From assembly GCA_009746045.1 (NCBI GenBank), contig RPFO01000754.1, forward strand, positions 1-62,000: a stretch of DNA of 62,000 nucleotides, in the 5' to 3' direction. The first letter of the stretch is position 1. Each line of letters starts with the position of its first letter. Positions 1 to 11,705 of the stretch are shown piece by piece. The notes under the pieces were generated by a model. The model worked only from the letters and a program-made list of their open reading frames with translations, searched no databases and had not been told where the DNA came from. A program made the position numbers and the translations under genes. This DNA comes from Mesostigma viride. Its lineage: Eukaryota > Streptophyta > Mesostigmatophyceae > Mesostigmatales > Mesostigmataceae.

Positions 1-3000
1 CCTAAACCCTTAAACCCTAAACCCTAACCCTAAACCCTAAACCCTAAACCCTAAACCCTAAACCCTAACCCTAAACCCTAAAACCCTAAACCCTAAACTA
101 ACCCTAAACCCTAAACCCTAAACCCTAAACCCTAAACCCTAAACCCTAACCCTAAACCCTAAACCCTAAACCCTAAACCCTAAACCCTAAACCCTAAACC
201 CTAAACCCTAAACCCTAAACCCTAAACCCTAAACCCTAAACCCTAAACCCTAAACCCTAAACCCTAAACCCTAAACCCTAAACCCTAAACCCTAAACCCT
301 AAACCCTAAACCCTAAACCCTAAACCCTAAACCCTAAACCCTAAACCCTAAACCCTAAACCCTAAACCCTAAACCCTAAACCCTAAACCCTAAACCCTAA
401 ACCCTAAACCCTAAACCCTAAACCCTAAACCCTAAACCCTAAACCCTAAACCCTAAACCCTAAACCCTAAACCCTAAACCCTAAACCCTAAACCCTAAAC
501 CCTAAACCCTAAACCCTAAACCCTAAACCCTAAACCCTAAACCCTAAACCCTAAACCCTAAACCCTAAACCCTAAACCCTAAACCCTAAACCCTAAACCC
601 TAAACCCTAAACCCTAAACCCTAAACCCTAAACCCTAAACCCTAAACCCTAAACCCTAAACCCTAAACCCTAAACCCTAAACCCTAAACCCTAAACCCTA
701 AACCCTAAACCCTAAACCCTAAACCCTAAACCCTAAACCCTAAACCCTAAACCCTAAACCCTAAACCCTAAACCCTAAACCCTAAACCCTAAACCCTAAA
801 CCCTAAACCCTAAACCCTAAACCCTAAACCCTAAACCCTAAACCCTAAACCCTAAACCCTAAACCCTAAACCCTAAACCCTAAACCCTAAACCCTAAACC
901 CTAAACCCTAAACCCTAAACCCTAAACCCTAAACCCTAAACCCTAAACCCTAAACCCTAAACCCTAAACCCTAAACCCTAAACCCTAAACCCTAAACCCT
1001 AAACCCTAAACCCTAAACCCTAAACCCTAAACCCTAAACCCTAAACCCTAAACCCTAAACCCTAAACCCTAAACCCTAAACCCTAAACCCTAAACCCTAA
1101 ACCCTAAACCCTAAACCCTAAACCCTAAACCCTAAACCCTAAACCCTAAACCCTAAACCCTAAACCCTAAACCCTAAACCCTAAACCCTAAACCCTAAAC
1201 CCTAAACCCTAAACCCTAAACCCTAAACCCTAAACCCTAAACCCTAAACCCTAAACCCTAAACCCTAAACCCTAAACCCTAAACCCTAAACCCTAAACCC
1301 TAAACCCTAAACCCTAAACCCTAAACCCTAAACCCTAAACCCTAAACCCTAAACCCTAAACCCTAAACCCTAAACCCTAAACCCTAAACCCTAAACCCTA
1401 AACCCTAAACCCTAAACCCTAAACCCTAAACCCTAAACCCTAAACCCTAAACCCTAAACCCTAAACCCTAAACCCTAAACCCTAAACCCTAAACCCTAAA
1501 CCCTAAACCCTAAACCCTAAACCCTAAACCCTAAACCCTAAACCCTAAACCCTAAACCCTAAACCCTAAACCCTAAACCCTAAACCCTAAACCCTAAACC
1601 CTAAACCCTAAACCCTAAACCCTAAACCCTAAACCCTAAACCCTAAACCCTAAACCCTAAACCCTAAACCCTAAACCCTAAACCCTAAACCCTAAACCCT
1701 AAACCCTAAACCCTAAACCCTAAACCCTAAACCCTAAACCCTAAACCCTAAACCCTAAACCCTAAACCCTAAACCCTAAACCCTAAACCCTAAACCCTAA
1801 ACCCTAAACCCTAAACCCTAAACCCTAAACCCTAAACCCTAAACCCTAAACCCTAAACCCTAAACCCTAAACCCTAAACCCTAAACCCTAAACCCTAAAC
1901 CCTAAACCCTAAACCCTAAACCCTAAACCCTAAACCCTAAACCCTAAACCCTAAACCCTAAACCCTAAACCCTAAACCCTAAACCCTAAACCCTAAACCC
2001 TAAACCCTAAACCCTAAACCCTAAACCCTAAACCCTAAACCCTAAACCCTAAACCCTAAACCCTAAACCCTAAACCCTAAACCCTAAACCCTAAACCCTA
2101 AACCCTAAACCCTAAACCCTAAACCCTAAACCCTAAACCCTAAACCCTAAACCCTAAACCCTAAACCCTAAACCCTAAACCCTAAACCCTAAACCCTAAA
2201 CCCTAAACCCTAAACCCTAAACCCTAAACCCTAAACCCTAAACCCTAAACCCTAAACCCTAAACCCTAAACCCTAAACCCTAAACCCTAAACCCTAAACC
2301 CTAAACCCTAAACCCTAAACCCTAAACCCTAAACCCTAAACCCTAAACCCTAAACCCTAAACCCTAAACCCTAAACCCTAAACCCTAAACCCTAAACCCT
2401 AAACCCTAAACCCTAAACCCTAAACCCTAAACCCTAAACCCTAAACCCTAAACCCTAAACCCTAAACCCTAAACCCTAAACCCTAAACCCTAAACCCTAA
2501 ACCCTAAACCCTAAACCCTAAACCCTAAACCCTAAACCCTAAACCCTAAACCCTAAACCCTAAACCCTAAACCCTAAACCCTAAACCCTAAACCCTAAAC
2601 CCTAAACCCTAAACCCTAAACCCTAAACCCTAAACCCTAAACCCTAAACCCTAAACCCTAAACCCTAAACCCTAAACCCTAAACCCTAAACCCTAAACCC
2701 TAAACCCTAAACCCTAAACCCTAAACCCTAAACCCTAAACCCTAAACCCTAAACCCTAAACCCTAAACCCTAAACCCTAAACCCTAAACCCTAAACCCTA
2801 AACCCTAAACCCTAAACCCTAAACCCTAAACCCTAAACCCTAAACCCTAAACCCTAAACCCTAAACCCTAAACCCTAAACCCTAAACCCTAAACCCTAAA
2901 CCCTAAACCCTAAACCCTAAACCCTAAACCCTAAACCCTAAACCCTAAACCCTAAACCCTAAACCCTAAACCCTAAACCCTAAACCCTAAACCCTAAACC

Positions 3001-3908
3001 CTAAACCCTAAACCCTAAACCCTAAACCCTAAACCCTAAACCCTAAACCCTAAACCCTAAACCCTAAACCCTAAACCCTAAACCCTAAACCCTAAACCCT
3101 AAACCCTAAACCCTAAACCCTAAACCCTAAACCCTAAACCCTAAACCCTAAACCCTAAACCCTAAACCCTAAACCCTAAACCCTAAACCCTAAACCCTAA
3201 ACCCTAAACCCTAAACCCTAAACCCTAAACCCTAAACCCTAAACCCTAAACCCTAAACCCTAAACCCTAAACCCTAAACCCTAAACCCTAAACCCTAAAC
3301 CCTAAACCCTAAACCCTAAACCCTAAACCCTAAACCCTAAACCCTAAACCCTAAACCCTAAACCCTAAACCCTAAACCCTAAACCCTAAACCCTAAACCC
3401 TAAACCCTAAACCCTAAACCCTAAACCCTAAACCCTAAACCCTAAAACCCCAAACCCTAAACCCTAAACCCTAAACCCTAAACCCTAAACCCTAAACCCT
3501 AAACCCTAAACCCTAAACCCTAAACCCTAAACCCTAAACCCTAAACCCTAAACCCTAAACCCTAAACAGTACCCTAAACCCTAAACCCTAAACCCTAAAC
3601 CCTAAACCCTAAACCCTAAACCCTAAACCCTAAACCCTAAACCCTAAACCCTAAACCCTAAACCCTAAACCCTAAACCCTAAACCCTAAACCCTAAACCC
3701 TAAACCCTAAACCCTAAACCCTAAACCCTAAACCCTAAACCCTAAACCCTAAACCCTAAACCCTAAACCCTAAACCCTAAACCCTAAACCCTAAACCCTA
3801 AACCCTAAACCCTAAACCCTAAACCCTAAACCCTAAACCCTAAACCCTAAACCCTAAACCCTAAACCCTAAACCCTAAACCCTAAACCCTAAACCCTAAA
3901 CCCTAAAC
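1..3908. repeat. Terminal telomere tract, (CCCTAAA)n
   Basis: About 3.9 kb of the 7-bp unit CCCTAAA runs from base 1 to the junction with unique sequence near 3909. Reading CCCTAAA at the left edge of the + strand means the G-rich strand (TTTAGGG) runs outward, as expected for a real left chromosome end. Variant units cluster near the outer edge (CCCTAA, CCCTAAAA and a CTAA unit within the first 130 bases). A few more sit near the inner side, such as AAAACCCC near 3445 and AAACAGTACCC near 3565. The long middle is perfectly regular. Confidence 0.98.
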
Positions 3909-5748
3909 AGCGGGAAGGACCGGTCCTATGGGTCGTCCGGCCCCAGAGGCGCGAATCTGGTATATGTGCTGAGCGTCCTGACCCGTTGGGGTCGACAGGG
4001 GTCGACGGTTACTGAAGGATATGTGAGGTGGAAAAGTACCTATTTTGGCCACTTTCGTGCAACCGGACGACGAATTTTCACGAATGCACGACCATGGCGG
4101 CCTCGAGTAAAATAGACCGTATGGCCACGTTCGTGCATCATTTCGACCAGTAAGGAGCGCGTTGGGTAGATAAATTATCCATGAAGCTAGCCCGATCGCT
4201 ACATGGGTCAAAAGTCGATTTCTAAATTCGTGGGGTCGTTATTTGTGTGCTGAATGCCAGGTTAGTGAAATTCAGATGGGGCGTAATTGGCGTTGATAGT
4301 GCGCCTGCCAGCAGGCCGGTGCTTCGATATGCTGGGAAGAGACTAGCGGAACGGCGGGGGGGGATGTTGGGGCAGCCGTGACTAAAGGGGCACTGGTTAT
4401 TTTCGAGCCTTTTGGCGTGGATCGGTAGGTAGAGGAAGGGGTGTTTTTAGCTAGGAAAAACTGGGATGCGGACAATAAACGCTGAACAAGTCTCGCGTGC
4501 AGACACGTGTGTAGTACTCCTACACACAGATCTCCAGTGATTTATCTAGTACCAAATCCGAAAGGCTTGCATCACTCCCCGGACAGGAGAACTTTTGCGG
4601 ATGACTGTAGGTGTAAGTTGGCTATGCCATGGTAACCGGAGACGTCCGTCCTATAGTCAGCAAAATTGGTGCGAGAGGTCCCCAGTTCGATTCCGGTCGG
4701 ATTCATTTGCAGATCGCGTTTTCCCGCGTTTTCCGCGGCCCGGCACTGAACGCAAATGGTTTTCACCTTTGCGGAGTGTCTGATCAGAATAAACGCGCGC
4801 GCGCCCCCAGCTATGGGAGCGCCATTATGCGAAAAGCGCTGGTGAGGCCGCTGCAGCCGCTTTCATACGTCAATGGACGACGCATGGAGCGTCTGTCCGG
4901 CCAGATAAATTTGCGGGCTGCATCGCTTCCGGACAACTTGAAAACGCCGAGCTTGAACAGCTTTTCTAATGCAGCCACGTTCAGCGCCAGCGCATATGCG
5001 TGCCTAGTGATCCCGGGTGTGAGGGGTGTGAAAGGTAAGTGCGTCCTGGTGGTAGAAAGGTAATGGCATCGATTTGCTTGTGATATCGTCAGTTTTTAGC
5101 TGCCTATCGGCGCCTAGTGCCGATGTGACGTAAGGCAGGTTATAGTACTTCGTGCAGTGCTCTGCGGCTGGCCCCCGCCGTGTAGACGTGTTTGCTTTCC
5201 ATAAGAAGCATGGCAGTTCCTGCCATGCTGGCCATGTCTCAGGCAACCCTTGCAAAGCCCAAAATCAAGCTAAGAGGTCTAGTAGGCTGTGCAAATGTTG
5301 TCCAGTTATGCTTGTATATCTTGCCATGTGCTGTTCATCTGCTGCCGCGGCAGCAAACCCCTGTCATAATATACCGTAACAACGTAGATATTGGGGCTAT
5401 GTGAGTGAAGCTAAGAGCTTGGAAGGTCACTCCTATCATTATAATGCATGATCTTTGTCCGTGTTTGTAATAGAGGCTTTGGATTCCTCATGGTTACGTG
5501 CAATACCCATGGCAGGCTATTGCTGCCTGCAGTGCTGCGCGACAGCCCCGGCCGTGCAAGTGTGTGTGAGGGGTCCCTTGGGGAGCATGCCATGTCATGC
5601 CATGCTTACCATGTCGTGGGGGAACCTCGTAAGGTCCAAAAGACACGTTACATGCAGATGGAACTGAGTACTGGCGCCTTTTGGTCGCTTGTGTTGATGG
5701 TCATGTTGTGTTGATGGTGCCATCGCAGCGACACCCTGTTTTAGTAAA
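3909..5748. other. Subtelomeric sequence, no gene recognised
   Basis: This stretch separates the telomere from the first repeat family. It contains only short open frames in several phases, none with a domain I recognise. A tRNA-like B box (AGTTCGATTCC) occurs near 4683 but lacks a matching T stem. No terminal repeats or target duplications were found. Confidence 0.6.
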
Positions 5749-6092
5749 TTGCTGAGCTTCGCTCATTTTATATATGACGCGTGGACAGGCTCAAAGGGGA
5801 CCGACCTGCCGTAGGTAGCGTAAGACTAGCGCTTGTCACGAGGGTACTGCACCGGCCGGCCCTTTTTGTGCCTAGGCTGAGTGTGGTTCCGGATCGAGTG
5901 CAGGCCTAGGTAGCTTCTAACGTACGTCACTAGACCTTGTTACCTGCGCCAGCCGCCAGGCGTGGCGCAACTGTGATTGGCAGTCAGTACACCTTGTACC
6001 TGCGCCAGCCGGCAGGCCTGCGTGGCGCAATGTGAATGATAGTCAGTACTTAGAGTGGTGTAGGGGACGTAGGGAGGCCTCTTTTCAGCTTC
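5749..6092. repeat. Subtelomeric repeat R2, first copy
   Basis: About 340 bp that recur nearly unchanged at 27594-27932 in the same orientation. Both copies begin TTGCTGAGCTTCGCTC and end near CCTCTTTTCAGCT. The unit contains two diverged versions of a ~60-bp motif that starts ACCTGCGCCAGCC. No coding capacity and no clear terminal repeat were seen, so its class is unknown. Confidence 0.8.
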
Positions 6093-6145
6093 GCAACTTG
6101 ATCCCAGCATTTGCTGGCAAGGTCGGCTGGCCGCTATGGCGGCTG

Positions 6146-6555
6146 TGTTTTCTTTTATGATCCTTCCTTGCAGATCACAGGTCAAGATCAAGGCTGAGGA
6201 AGTGAGAGACTGAGAGACAAAATGTTCACGCAGAAAATTGGCAGCTTGAGATGCCCTTGCTGCCTTTGTTCATTTCATTATATAGGCAATTAGTAGGTGG
6301 CAAAGGTAGGACTGCCACATGTCAAGCAAGGGTTGCAACACTTCTAGATTCCTAGAATATTTGTTGTGTGATTGCCAGATGGCATTTGCTGAAATACAAC
6401 ATAAGGAATGATTGCCATCTGTCAACATGCAAACAACCATAATATGGAACTGCCATCTGTCAATAAACTAAGCAATGTGTTCTAGGCATTCGCCACATGT
6501 CCATGGAATAAAGTATCTAGAATCCTTGTCAGGAATCAAGAAACACTGACGTAAG
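6146..6555 (-). repeat. Copia-1 3' LTR, distal piece
   Basis: This piece matches the 5' LTR from 24984 onward. It starts TGTTTTCTTTTATG and ends with GTAAG, the sequence duplicated when Copia-2 inserted. A 4-bp indel and a few substitutions separate the two LTR copies, so Copia-1 is not ancient. Confidence 0.88.
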
Positions 6556-7199
6556 ATTTAGATGAACGCGAATCAGTGAGTTTCTGGTCTTCCCAAGATG
6601 TGATGAATGGAGCCATGGTTTCAACCAGCGGCTTTTAACCTTTACCACAGTTGCCTCACTACCCTGTGGTCACTAGCCTGAGGCGGCAGTACCCACGGAC
6701 GGTGTTGGGAAAAGACGCTTGGCCACTGCTGTGTCCGAGCCTTTCTAGGTCTCACCATTGCTGCCAGGCCTTGCACGCCTTGGCAGGTCCGCCACTGTCA
6801 ATTTCCTTGGTTGCATCAATCCAGGACGTCTGTCCTTCCATGAATGACAGTAACGCTCTGGATTTATCCGTCATGACAAGTACCCGTCCATCCCAGGCCT
6901 GCAGGACTGCCAGTCCTGAAGTCCTGTGACATTCTTGGTACCATCAACCAATATTGACCACAGTACCTCCTAGTGACAGTCGGTCCTGTGACACGTAACG
7001 TGTGATGGTTCACCCAACACTGCCACGTGCCCTGTCCCTCACGTGTCCTTAGTCCTGGTACTGCTGTAGCGTCCGGCGGCATTACTTCGGGACTTGATAA
7101 CTCTCAAGTTCCTTGTCCAAATGAGGCGTTTAGCACGGCGTTGGAAAGGCCACTTCAAGTATGATATGCTTAGCATATTGCATCACCAATATGCTAACT
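6556..7199 (-). repeat. Copia-2 3' LTR
   Basis: 644 bp, matching 14084-14727 along its full length with few mismatches. It begins ATTTAGATG and ends GCTAACT on the + strand. The limits are set by where the two copies stop matching and by the flanking GTAAG. Confidence 0.9.
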
Positions 7200-8162
7200 C
7201 CAACCCTTTCTTGTTTTGGAGCTGCAAGCTTCACACCATGACCAACCCATTCCTTGCTGCCTTGTGAAATGGACACCTGGTTACCCTGGACTTATAATAA
7301 GCCTCATGAGCACCCCTTTTGCCACCTTAATGGTATCCTTCTTAGGGATCTATGGTTCAACCCTGCCATCTGATCATTAACTTGACCTGCAGGTCATCCC
7401 CAACCCTTTCTTTTGCAACTGTACCTTGGCTTGGGCTTAAAGGAGGATATTGAATATTCCTTAGGCAACATATCCTGGATATCTGAATGAGAGGCCCTGA
7501 CTACAGGAAACGTATTACAGTGAGTTCCTGGTCTTCCCAGTTATCACTGGCGCCCGTTTCATGGCGCCCGCCCCGAGCGTTCCAGGCATCATCCATCCAA
7601 ATGTTCACCAATGGAAACCACTTCAACACCACTGTGCCACTGCTTGATGGGGAGCCCATGTCATCACTGGGTGTTAAAGCCCAGGAGTCATACATACCAG
7701 GCTGTGGCTCAACTAGGGAATCGAACCCTACCCCAGAACCCCAGGTTAAACTTAACCTGGTCACATGACAGACAACAAGAGAGATTGGCATACAACATGA
7801 TTATGTTTTATTATAGAATATCCACCAAAACCAATGTTGAGTGTTCCCAGTGGACCAGCCTGCACCAGCAAGGCCCAACTGTCAGGTTACAACACCATAA
7901 TATCCAAGGTTGTCACTTATTCACAGCTAAAGAAAACTAAACAAGAGAGATATATACAAACAACCTGGAAGAACTCTCAACATGGCCTGCCCTGTCATGG
8001 CCTAACTGCCCGAGGCCAAAGGCATCCCACTGTGCTAATCCTTTACAGGAAGAGCTTGCTCCTGTTGAGCCTTCTACCTGCTTGGTGACAGGTAGGCTAC
8101 CTGTTGCCCTCCCCCCTGGGGACAACAGCACTGGTCAGCCACCAACTGGCAAAGGCTGGACT
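7200..8162 (-). other. Copia-2 3' noncoding region
   Basis: About 960 bp between the pol stop and the 3' LTR on the minus strand. No protein was recognised. A T-arm-like hairpin (TAGGG-TTCGATT-CCCTA on the minus strand near 7710-7727) occurs here without the rest of a tRNA. Confidence 0.6.
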
Positions 8163-11100
8163 TCAAGTCCCACCAGAAAAGGGGTACATGAGCCCTTTGA
8201 GCACAGGGTATTGCAGCTCAGCCTTGCTCTCCAGCTTGGTGAGGGCGTCTGCTGGGTTGTCAACACCAGGCACATGTTCAAGATGAGCAAGGTAAGACAT
8301 CTCCTTCAGCAACAAATAATCCAGATCCCTGCTCCTGGCGAGCTGTCTGTGCACAAACTGCACCATGCCCATGCTGTCTGTCTTGACCAGTGTGTGCAGC
8401 TGCAAGCTACAGGAAGCTACCTGACAGAGCTGGTAGAATAACTCCCTGAGGTAAAGAGCAGTGTGTAGCCCCTCACATATTGCCCTGCACTCAGCAATGT
8501 CACTGCTGGGCGTCACCCTGTTCTGTAACCTACTGTACCAGCTGACCAGAGAAGTGTGCTCCTGTTGTAGTGTAATGAGTGCTGCTGCCCTACCCCTGAC
8601 ATCCGTCACCTTCCTGCTGTCCATGGAACTGTCCACAAAAAGCACCATGTTGAGTGGTTTGTACAAGTCCACAGCTGCCAGTATGAGTGGAGGTGAGCTC
8701 CTGACAGACTCAACCACCTGCTCTGCCCCTACCTCAACCAGCTGAGCATCTGTGAGCCTACTCAGCACCAACAAATCTGGGGCACAAATGCTAGCTAGCC
8801 AAGCCAACATTCCCCTGATTGTGGCACACCTGGCCTGGGTAATGGGCTGCTGGAGGGCATCAATGATCTGCTGAGGATAGTTGTTGCCACCCTCCATCTT
8901 GATAAACCAAGTACCTGCCCTCTTGATCAGCGTGGCCTGCATTCCACAAAACACCATGGGCTCATCCTGCTTCATGTGCTGGACCTTTCCTAACTCAAAC
9001 CTCTTCTGGATCTTGGACAGTACTGAATCCACCCACTCAGGAGGCCCTAGAAGGTGCAGGTCATCTCCATGCAGAGATGCAAACACAGGCAACCCTTCAT
9101 GAGTACTCTGGAACAAGCAAGGATCAACTGGAGACACAGTAAAGCCACAGTGAGTTTTCAGAAACTTTTCCAGGCTCTTTCTCCAGATGATAGGGCTGGA
9201 CCTGAGACCCTCCAAACCCTTGAGTATTCTGAGATATTTTGACTTGATCTCTGCTCTCCACACCTTGGGCACTGTTACAAAGAAGGGAGGGATATCACGC
9301 CACGTCTCCTTGGCCTGCTCCACATCACCCTTAAGAAAAGCCCTCTTGAAATCAATCAGCACAGAGCTGTACGCAATGCCCTTGACCAGGAAAGACAGAT
9401 ATATACACAGAACAATCCTCCAGGTATCATGCAGCATCCCAGGCGTATACAACTCCTCATCTGTCAGCTCCCCCGTGCCATGGTACTCAGTCACAACTGG
9501 CCTCACATGTGGCACCTGCACACCGTCTATCTCCTTCAGCTTGAGCACAAACAAGAGCCTTAGCAACTGATGCTCCCTGGGCAACTCATCCACAGGCTCA
9601 GCACAGTTAGACACTATCCAGTCATGCCCACTGGAGACAAACCCTAGAATCCATGCCTTAGCCATCTTGGGGCTTTGCATCAACTCTACCAACTGGTGCC
9701 AGGAAATAGGACTGTGACCAGCAATCTGGTACTTGTGCACCCCCAAGTCCCGTGGATCTAGGGTGGTTGGGATGATCAACAAGTCCTCAGCAATGGGCTC
9801 CTTGCCTTCAGGCCCCACACTCTGCTGCCCCTTCACAGCCTTGACTGCCACAGCTAGACCCTTGGAGTAGTGATATCTCTGGAGGGGCAAACTGCCATGA
9901 CCTTCTAGTGCAAGCTCATCTGCTGACAGAGTCACTCCTGGCATGCACAAGAAATTCTGGCCCAAAATGGCAGGCCCCTGGTACCCTTCCACCACACAGA
10001 ACGCAGTGGGGACACCCAGGATAGGCACAGTCACTTCCCCTAGGATCTTCATTGTTACAGTGCCCGTAAAGTCACTCACTGCCCTGCAGCCAGCCTTATT
10101 CACCTTCAGGCCCTGAGCATCCTCCACCCTGATGATAGACACCTCTGAGTTAGTATCCACTTCTAGGGTAGCAGCCCAGCAAGAACCCCATTCAGTCAAC
10201 TTAGATACCTTGGGATCCTTGTGCTTGTTGAACATGAGCGACCGGACAATGTCTGCCATGAGTGGCCTCTTGGACCCTGGTGCAGGCCCAGCCCCCGTTG
10301 GCTCCACCACAGGTGATGCAGTTGCCTCCTGCACCTCATCATCATCAGAGGGATAGCCACCTCCCACGTCAGTGACAGGCACATCAACTACCTGGTCCTT
10401 AACCTGGCCCTCCAGCCAACACTGGGGTCCAGGCCCGTCTGCAGGCCAGATTGCATGTGGCTTGCGTTCCTTGACGTTGGCCCAGCTCAACCTGTAAACA
10501 TGCCTGGGATTACTCTCCAAGGCCACAAGGCAGGAACGATTGGCATCTTCCACACAGGTCACCACCCCGTTCTGCCACTTGCCCCTCTTGCCCTGCATTG
10601 ATGGCTCCTTCCACATTCTGACCTTCAGCCCCACCTGAGGCCTCAGCACATTCCAGCCCCTATCCTTGCGTCTCAACTGAGCAAACACCCTGTCTGCTTT
10701 CCTCAAGCAAGCCTGGACCACTTCCTGGGCTAGCATCCCAAACTGCAGTGCTACAGGATTGACAGCCACCCCGTCATAATAGTAGTTTATTCTGAGGTTC
10801 AACTGTTCTTCCACCTGCCTGGTCCACACTGCCCTCTCCAAAGCAGATGCTACCAGTGGCACCTTAGGTTCTGCCAGCACTACGGTCTTGACCTCCCTGA
10901 TGGATCTCTCCACAGCACCTTGCTGTCCATGGCTCTCCCTGGGCGTGACCAGCAGCTTGCATGGCAGTTGCTCCTGCTGTGACAGTAGGCACTCAAACTG
11001 AATATCAGCCTGTACTGTCTTGTACACCCCAAAGCCTGGTAAGAGAGTCTGCAAGCCCAGCAGCAGGGTATTCCCCTTCATATCTGGCAGAATCTGGAGC

Positions 11101-11699
11101 AGCCTGTACCTGCTAAATCTGTCCACTGCCACCAAAATGTATAAGCCCCTGATATGCTGGACGTCTACCTGGATGTCCCCCTTCTCCCTGGCAGGCTCCC
11201 TAGCATGGGACCTTGGCTTCTTGGCAGCATTCTCCTTACAAGTACATTGCTCAGCTGCAGCCCTGCATGCTTCCCTCAGTGGCTCATCTCCAATCTTCCA
11301 ACCAAACATCTCAGCCATGGCTGTGTGACCAAAGATATTGTGCAGCCTGCGTCCAGCATCCGTGTAGCTCAGTTGCCTAGCCAGATTACGCACCTGGGAA
11401 GACGCCTGGACGGGCCCTGCGTGTGAGGACGCAACATCCACCTTCTGCATCTTGGATCCAGAGGACCCAGCAGACCCTCCCAGCAGAGCATCTAGGCTCC
11501 CAGAGCCAACCCTGTCTGGGGACCCTCCACCTGTTGACAGTTGAGGGGATTGTTGTGCTGCAGCATGCATGCAATCTTGTGGAATGAGAACATCAGTACA
11601 CCCCTGGTGCTGATCAGAGGTGGCACCCTGCCCAGATTTATTTACATGTGAAGCTGTGTCCCCACAGGGTGTCTCACTATGTACACGGGACTGCTTCAC
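8163..11699 (-). CDS. Copia-2 pol: integrase, aspartic protease, RT and RNase H
   Basis: An open frame of 1178 codons encoding the catalytic polyprotein that copies element RNA into DNA and inserts it. Domains in order: an integrase zinc region (HNIFGH, then a Cys pair near residues 150-153); the integrase core with DIQVDV, QADIQF and GAVERS supplying the D, D, E triad; then a retropepsin-like stretch with VDTNSEVSII and AILGQNFL; RT with LIDFKRAFLKGDV and FASLHGDDLHLLG; and RNase H with LFVDSSMDS and SSDIAECRA. Protease after integrase is unlike standard Ty1/copia (protease, integrase, RT, RNase H) and unlike Ty3/gypsy. The frame opens in phase with gag, directly after its UGA, so the first codon is probably reached by readthrough and not by its own GTG. 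The frame is intact, so activity is possible. Confidence 0.88.
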   Translation of the reverse strand: MKQSRVHSETPCGDTASHVNKSGQGATSDQHQGCTDVLIPQDCMHAAAQQSPQLSTGGGSPDRVGSGSLDALLGGSAGSSGSKMQKVDVASSHAGPVQASSQVRNLARQLSYTDAGRRLHNIFGHTAMAEMFGWKIGDEPLREACRAAAEQCTCKENAAKKPRSHAREPAREKGDIQVDVQHIRGLYILVAVDRFSRYRLLQILPDMKGNTLLLGLQTLLPGFGVYKTVQADIQFECLLSQQEQLPCKLLVTPRESHGQQGAVERSIREVKTVVLAEPKVPLVASALERAVWTRQVEEQLNLRINYYYDGVAVNPVALQFGMLAQEVVQACLRKADRVFAQLRRKDRGWNVLRPQVGLKVRMWKEPSMQGKRGKWQNGVVTCVEDANRSCLVALESNPRHVYRLSWANVKERKPHAIWPADGPGPQCWLEGQVKDQVVDVPVTDVGGGYPSDDDEVQEATASPVVEPTGAGPAPGSKRPLMADIVRSLMFNKHKDPKVSKLTEWGSCWAATLEVDTNSEVSIIRVEDAQGLKVNKAGCRAVSDFTGTVTMKILGEVTVPILGVPTAFCVVEGYQGPAILGQNFLCMPGVTLSADELALEGHGSLPLQRYHYSKGLAVAVKAVKGQQSVGPEGKEPIAEDLLIIPTTLDPRDLGVHKYQIAGHSPISWHQLVELMQSPKMAKAWILGFVSSGHDWIVSNCAEPVDELPREHQLLRLLFVLKLKEIDGVQVPHVRPVVTEYHGTGELTDEELYTPGMLHDTWRIVLCIYLSFLVKGIAYSSVLIDFKRAFLKGDVEQAKETWRDIPPFFVTVPKVWRAEIKSKYLRILKGLEGLRSSPIIWRKSLEKFLKTHCGFTVSPVDPCLFQSTHEGLPVFASLHGDDLHLLGPPEWVDSVLSKIQKRFELGKVQHMKQDEPMVFCGMQATLIKRAGTWFIKMEGGNNYPQQIIDALQQPITQARCATIRGMLAWLASICAPDLLVLSRLTDAQLVEVGAEQVVESVRSSPPLILAAVDLYKPLNMVLFVDSSMDSRKVTDVRGRAAALITLQQEHTSLVSWYSRLQNRVTPSSDIAECRAICEGLHTALYLRELFYQLCQVASCSLQLHTLVKTDSMGMVQFVHRQLARSRDLDYLLLKEMSYLAHLEHVPGVDNPADALTKLESKAELQYPVLKGLMYPFSGGT

Positions 11700-11705
11700 T
11701 AGTCA
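11699..11705 (-). promoter_or_regulatory. Gag-pol UGA readthrough site, UGA-CUAG
   Basis: On the minus strand gag ends ...CAG AAG TGA and continues CTA GTG AAG CAG with no change of frame into pol. UGA followed by CUAG is the context known for efficient stop-codon readthrough in alphaviruses and several animal mRNAs. A weak downstream hairpin is possible (GTCCC pairing with GGGAC about 25 nt later, with inner GTGT/ACAC pairs). Sequence supports the arrangement directly; leakiness in this organism is inferred. Confidence 0.7.

Noticed and set aside
1-3908. Chlamydomonas-type telomere (TTTTAGGG)
   Set aside because: The unit is 7 bp (TTTAGGG); only isolated units have an extra A.
4647-4705. 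tRNA or tRNA-derived SINE (B box AGTTCGATTCC)
   Set aside because: The possible acceptor arms pair at 6 of 7 positions, but the T stem does not form and the length is about 57 nt.
7700-7740. tRNA on the minus strand (TAGGG-TTCGATT-CCCTA)
   Set aside because: A good T arm exists, but no D arm, anticodon arm or acceptor stem was found; it lies in the Copia-2 3' region.
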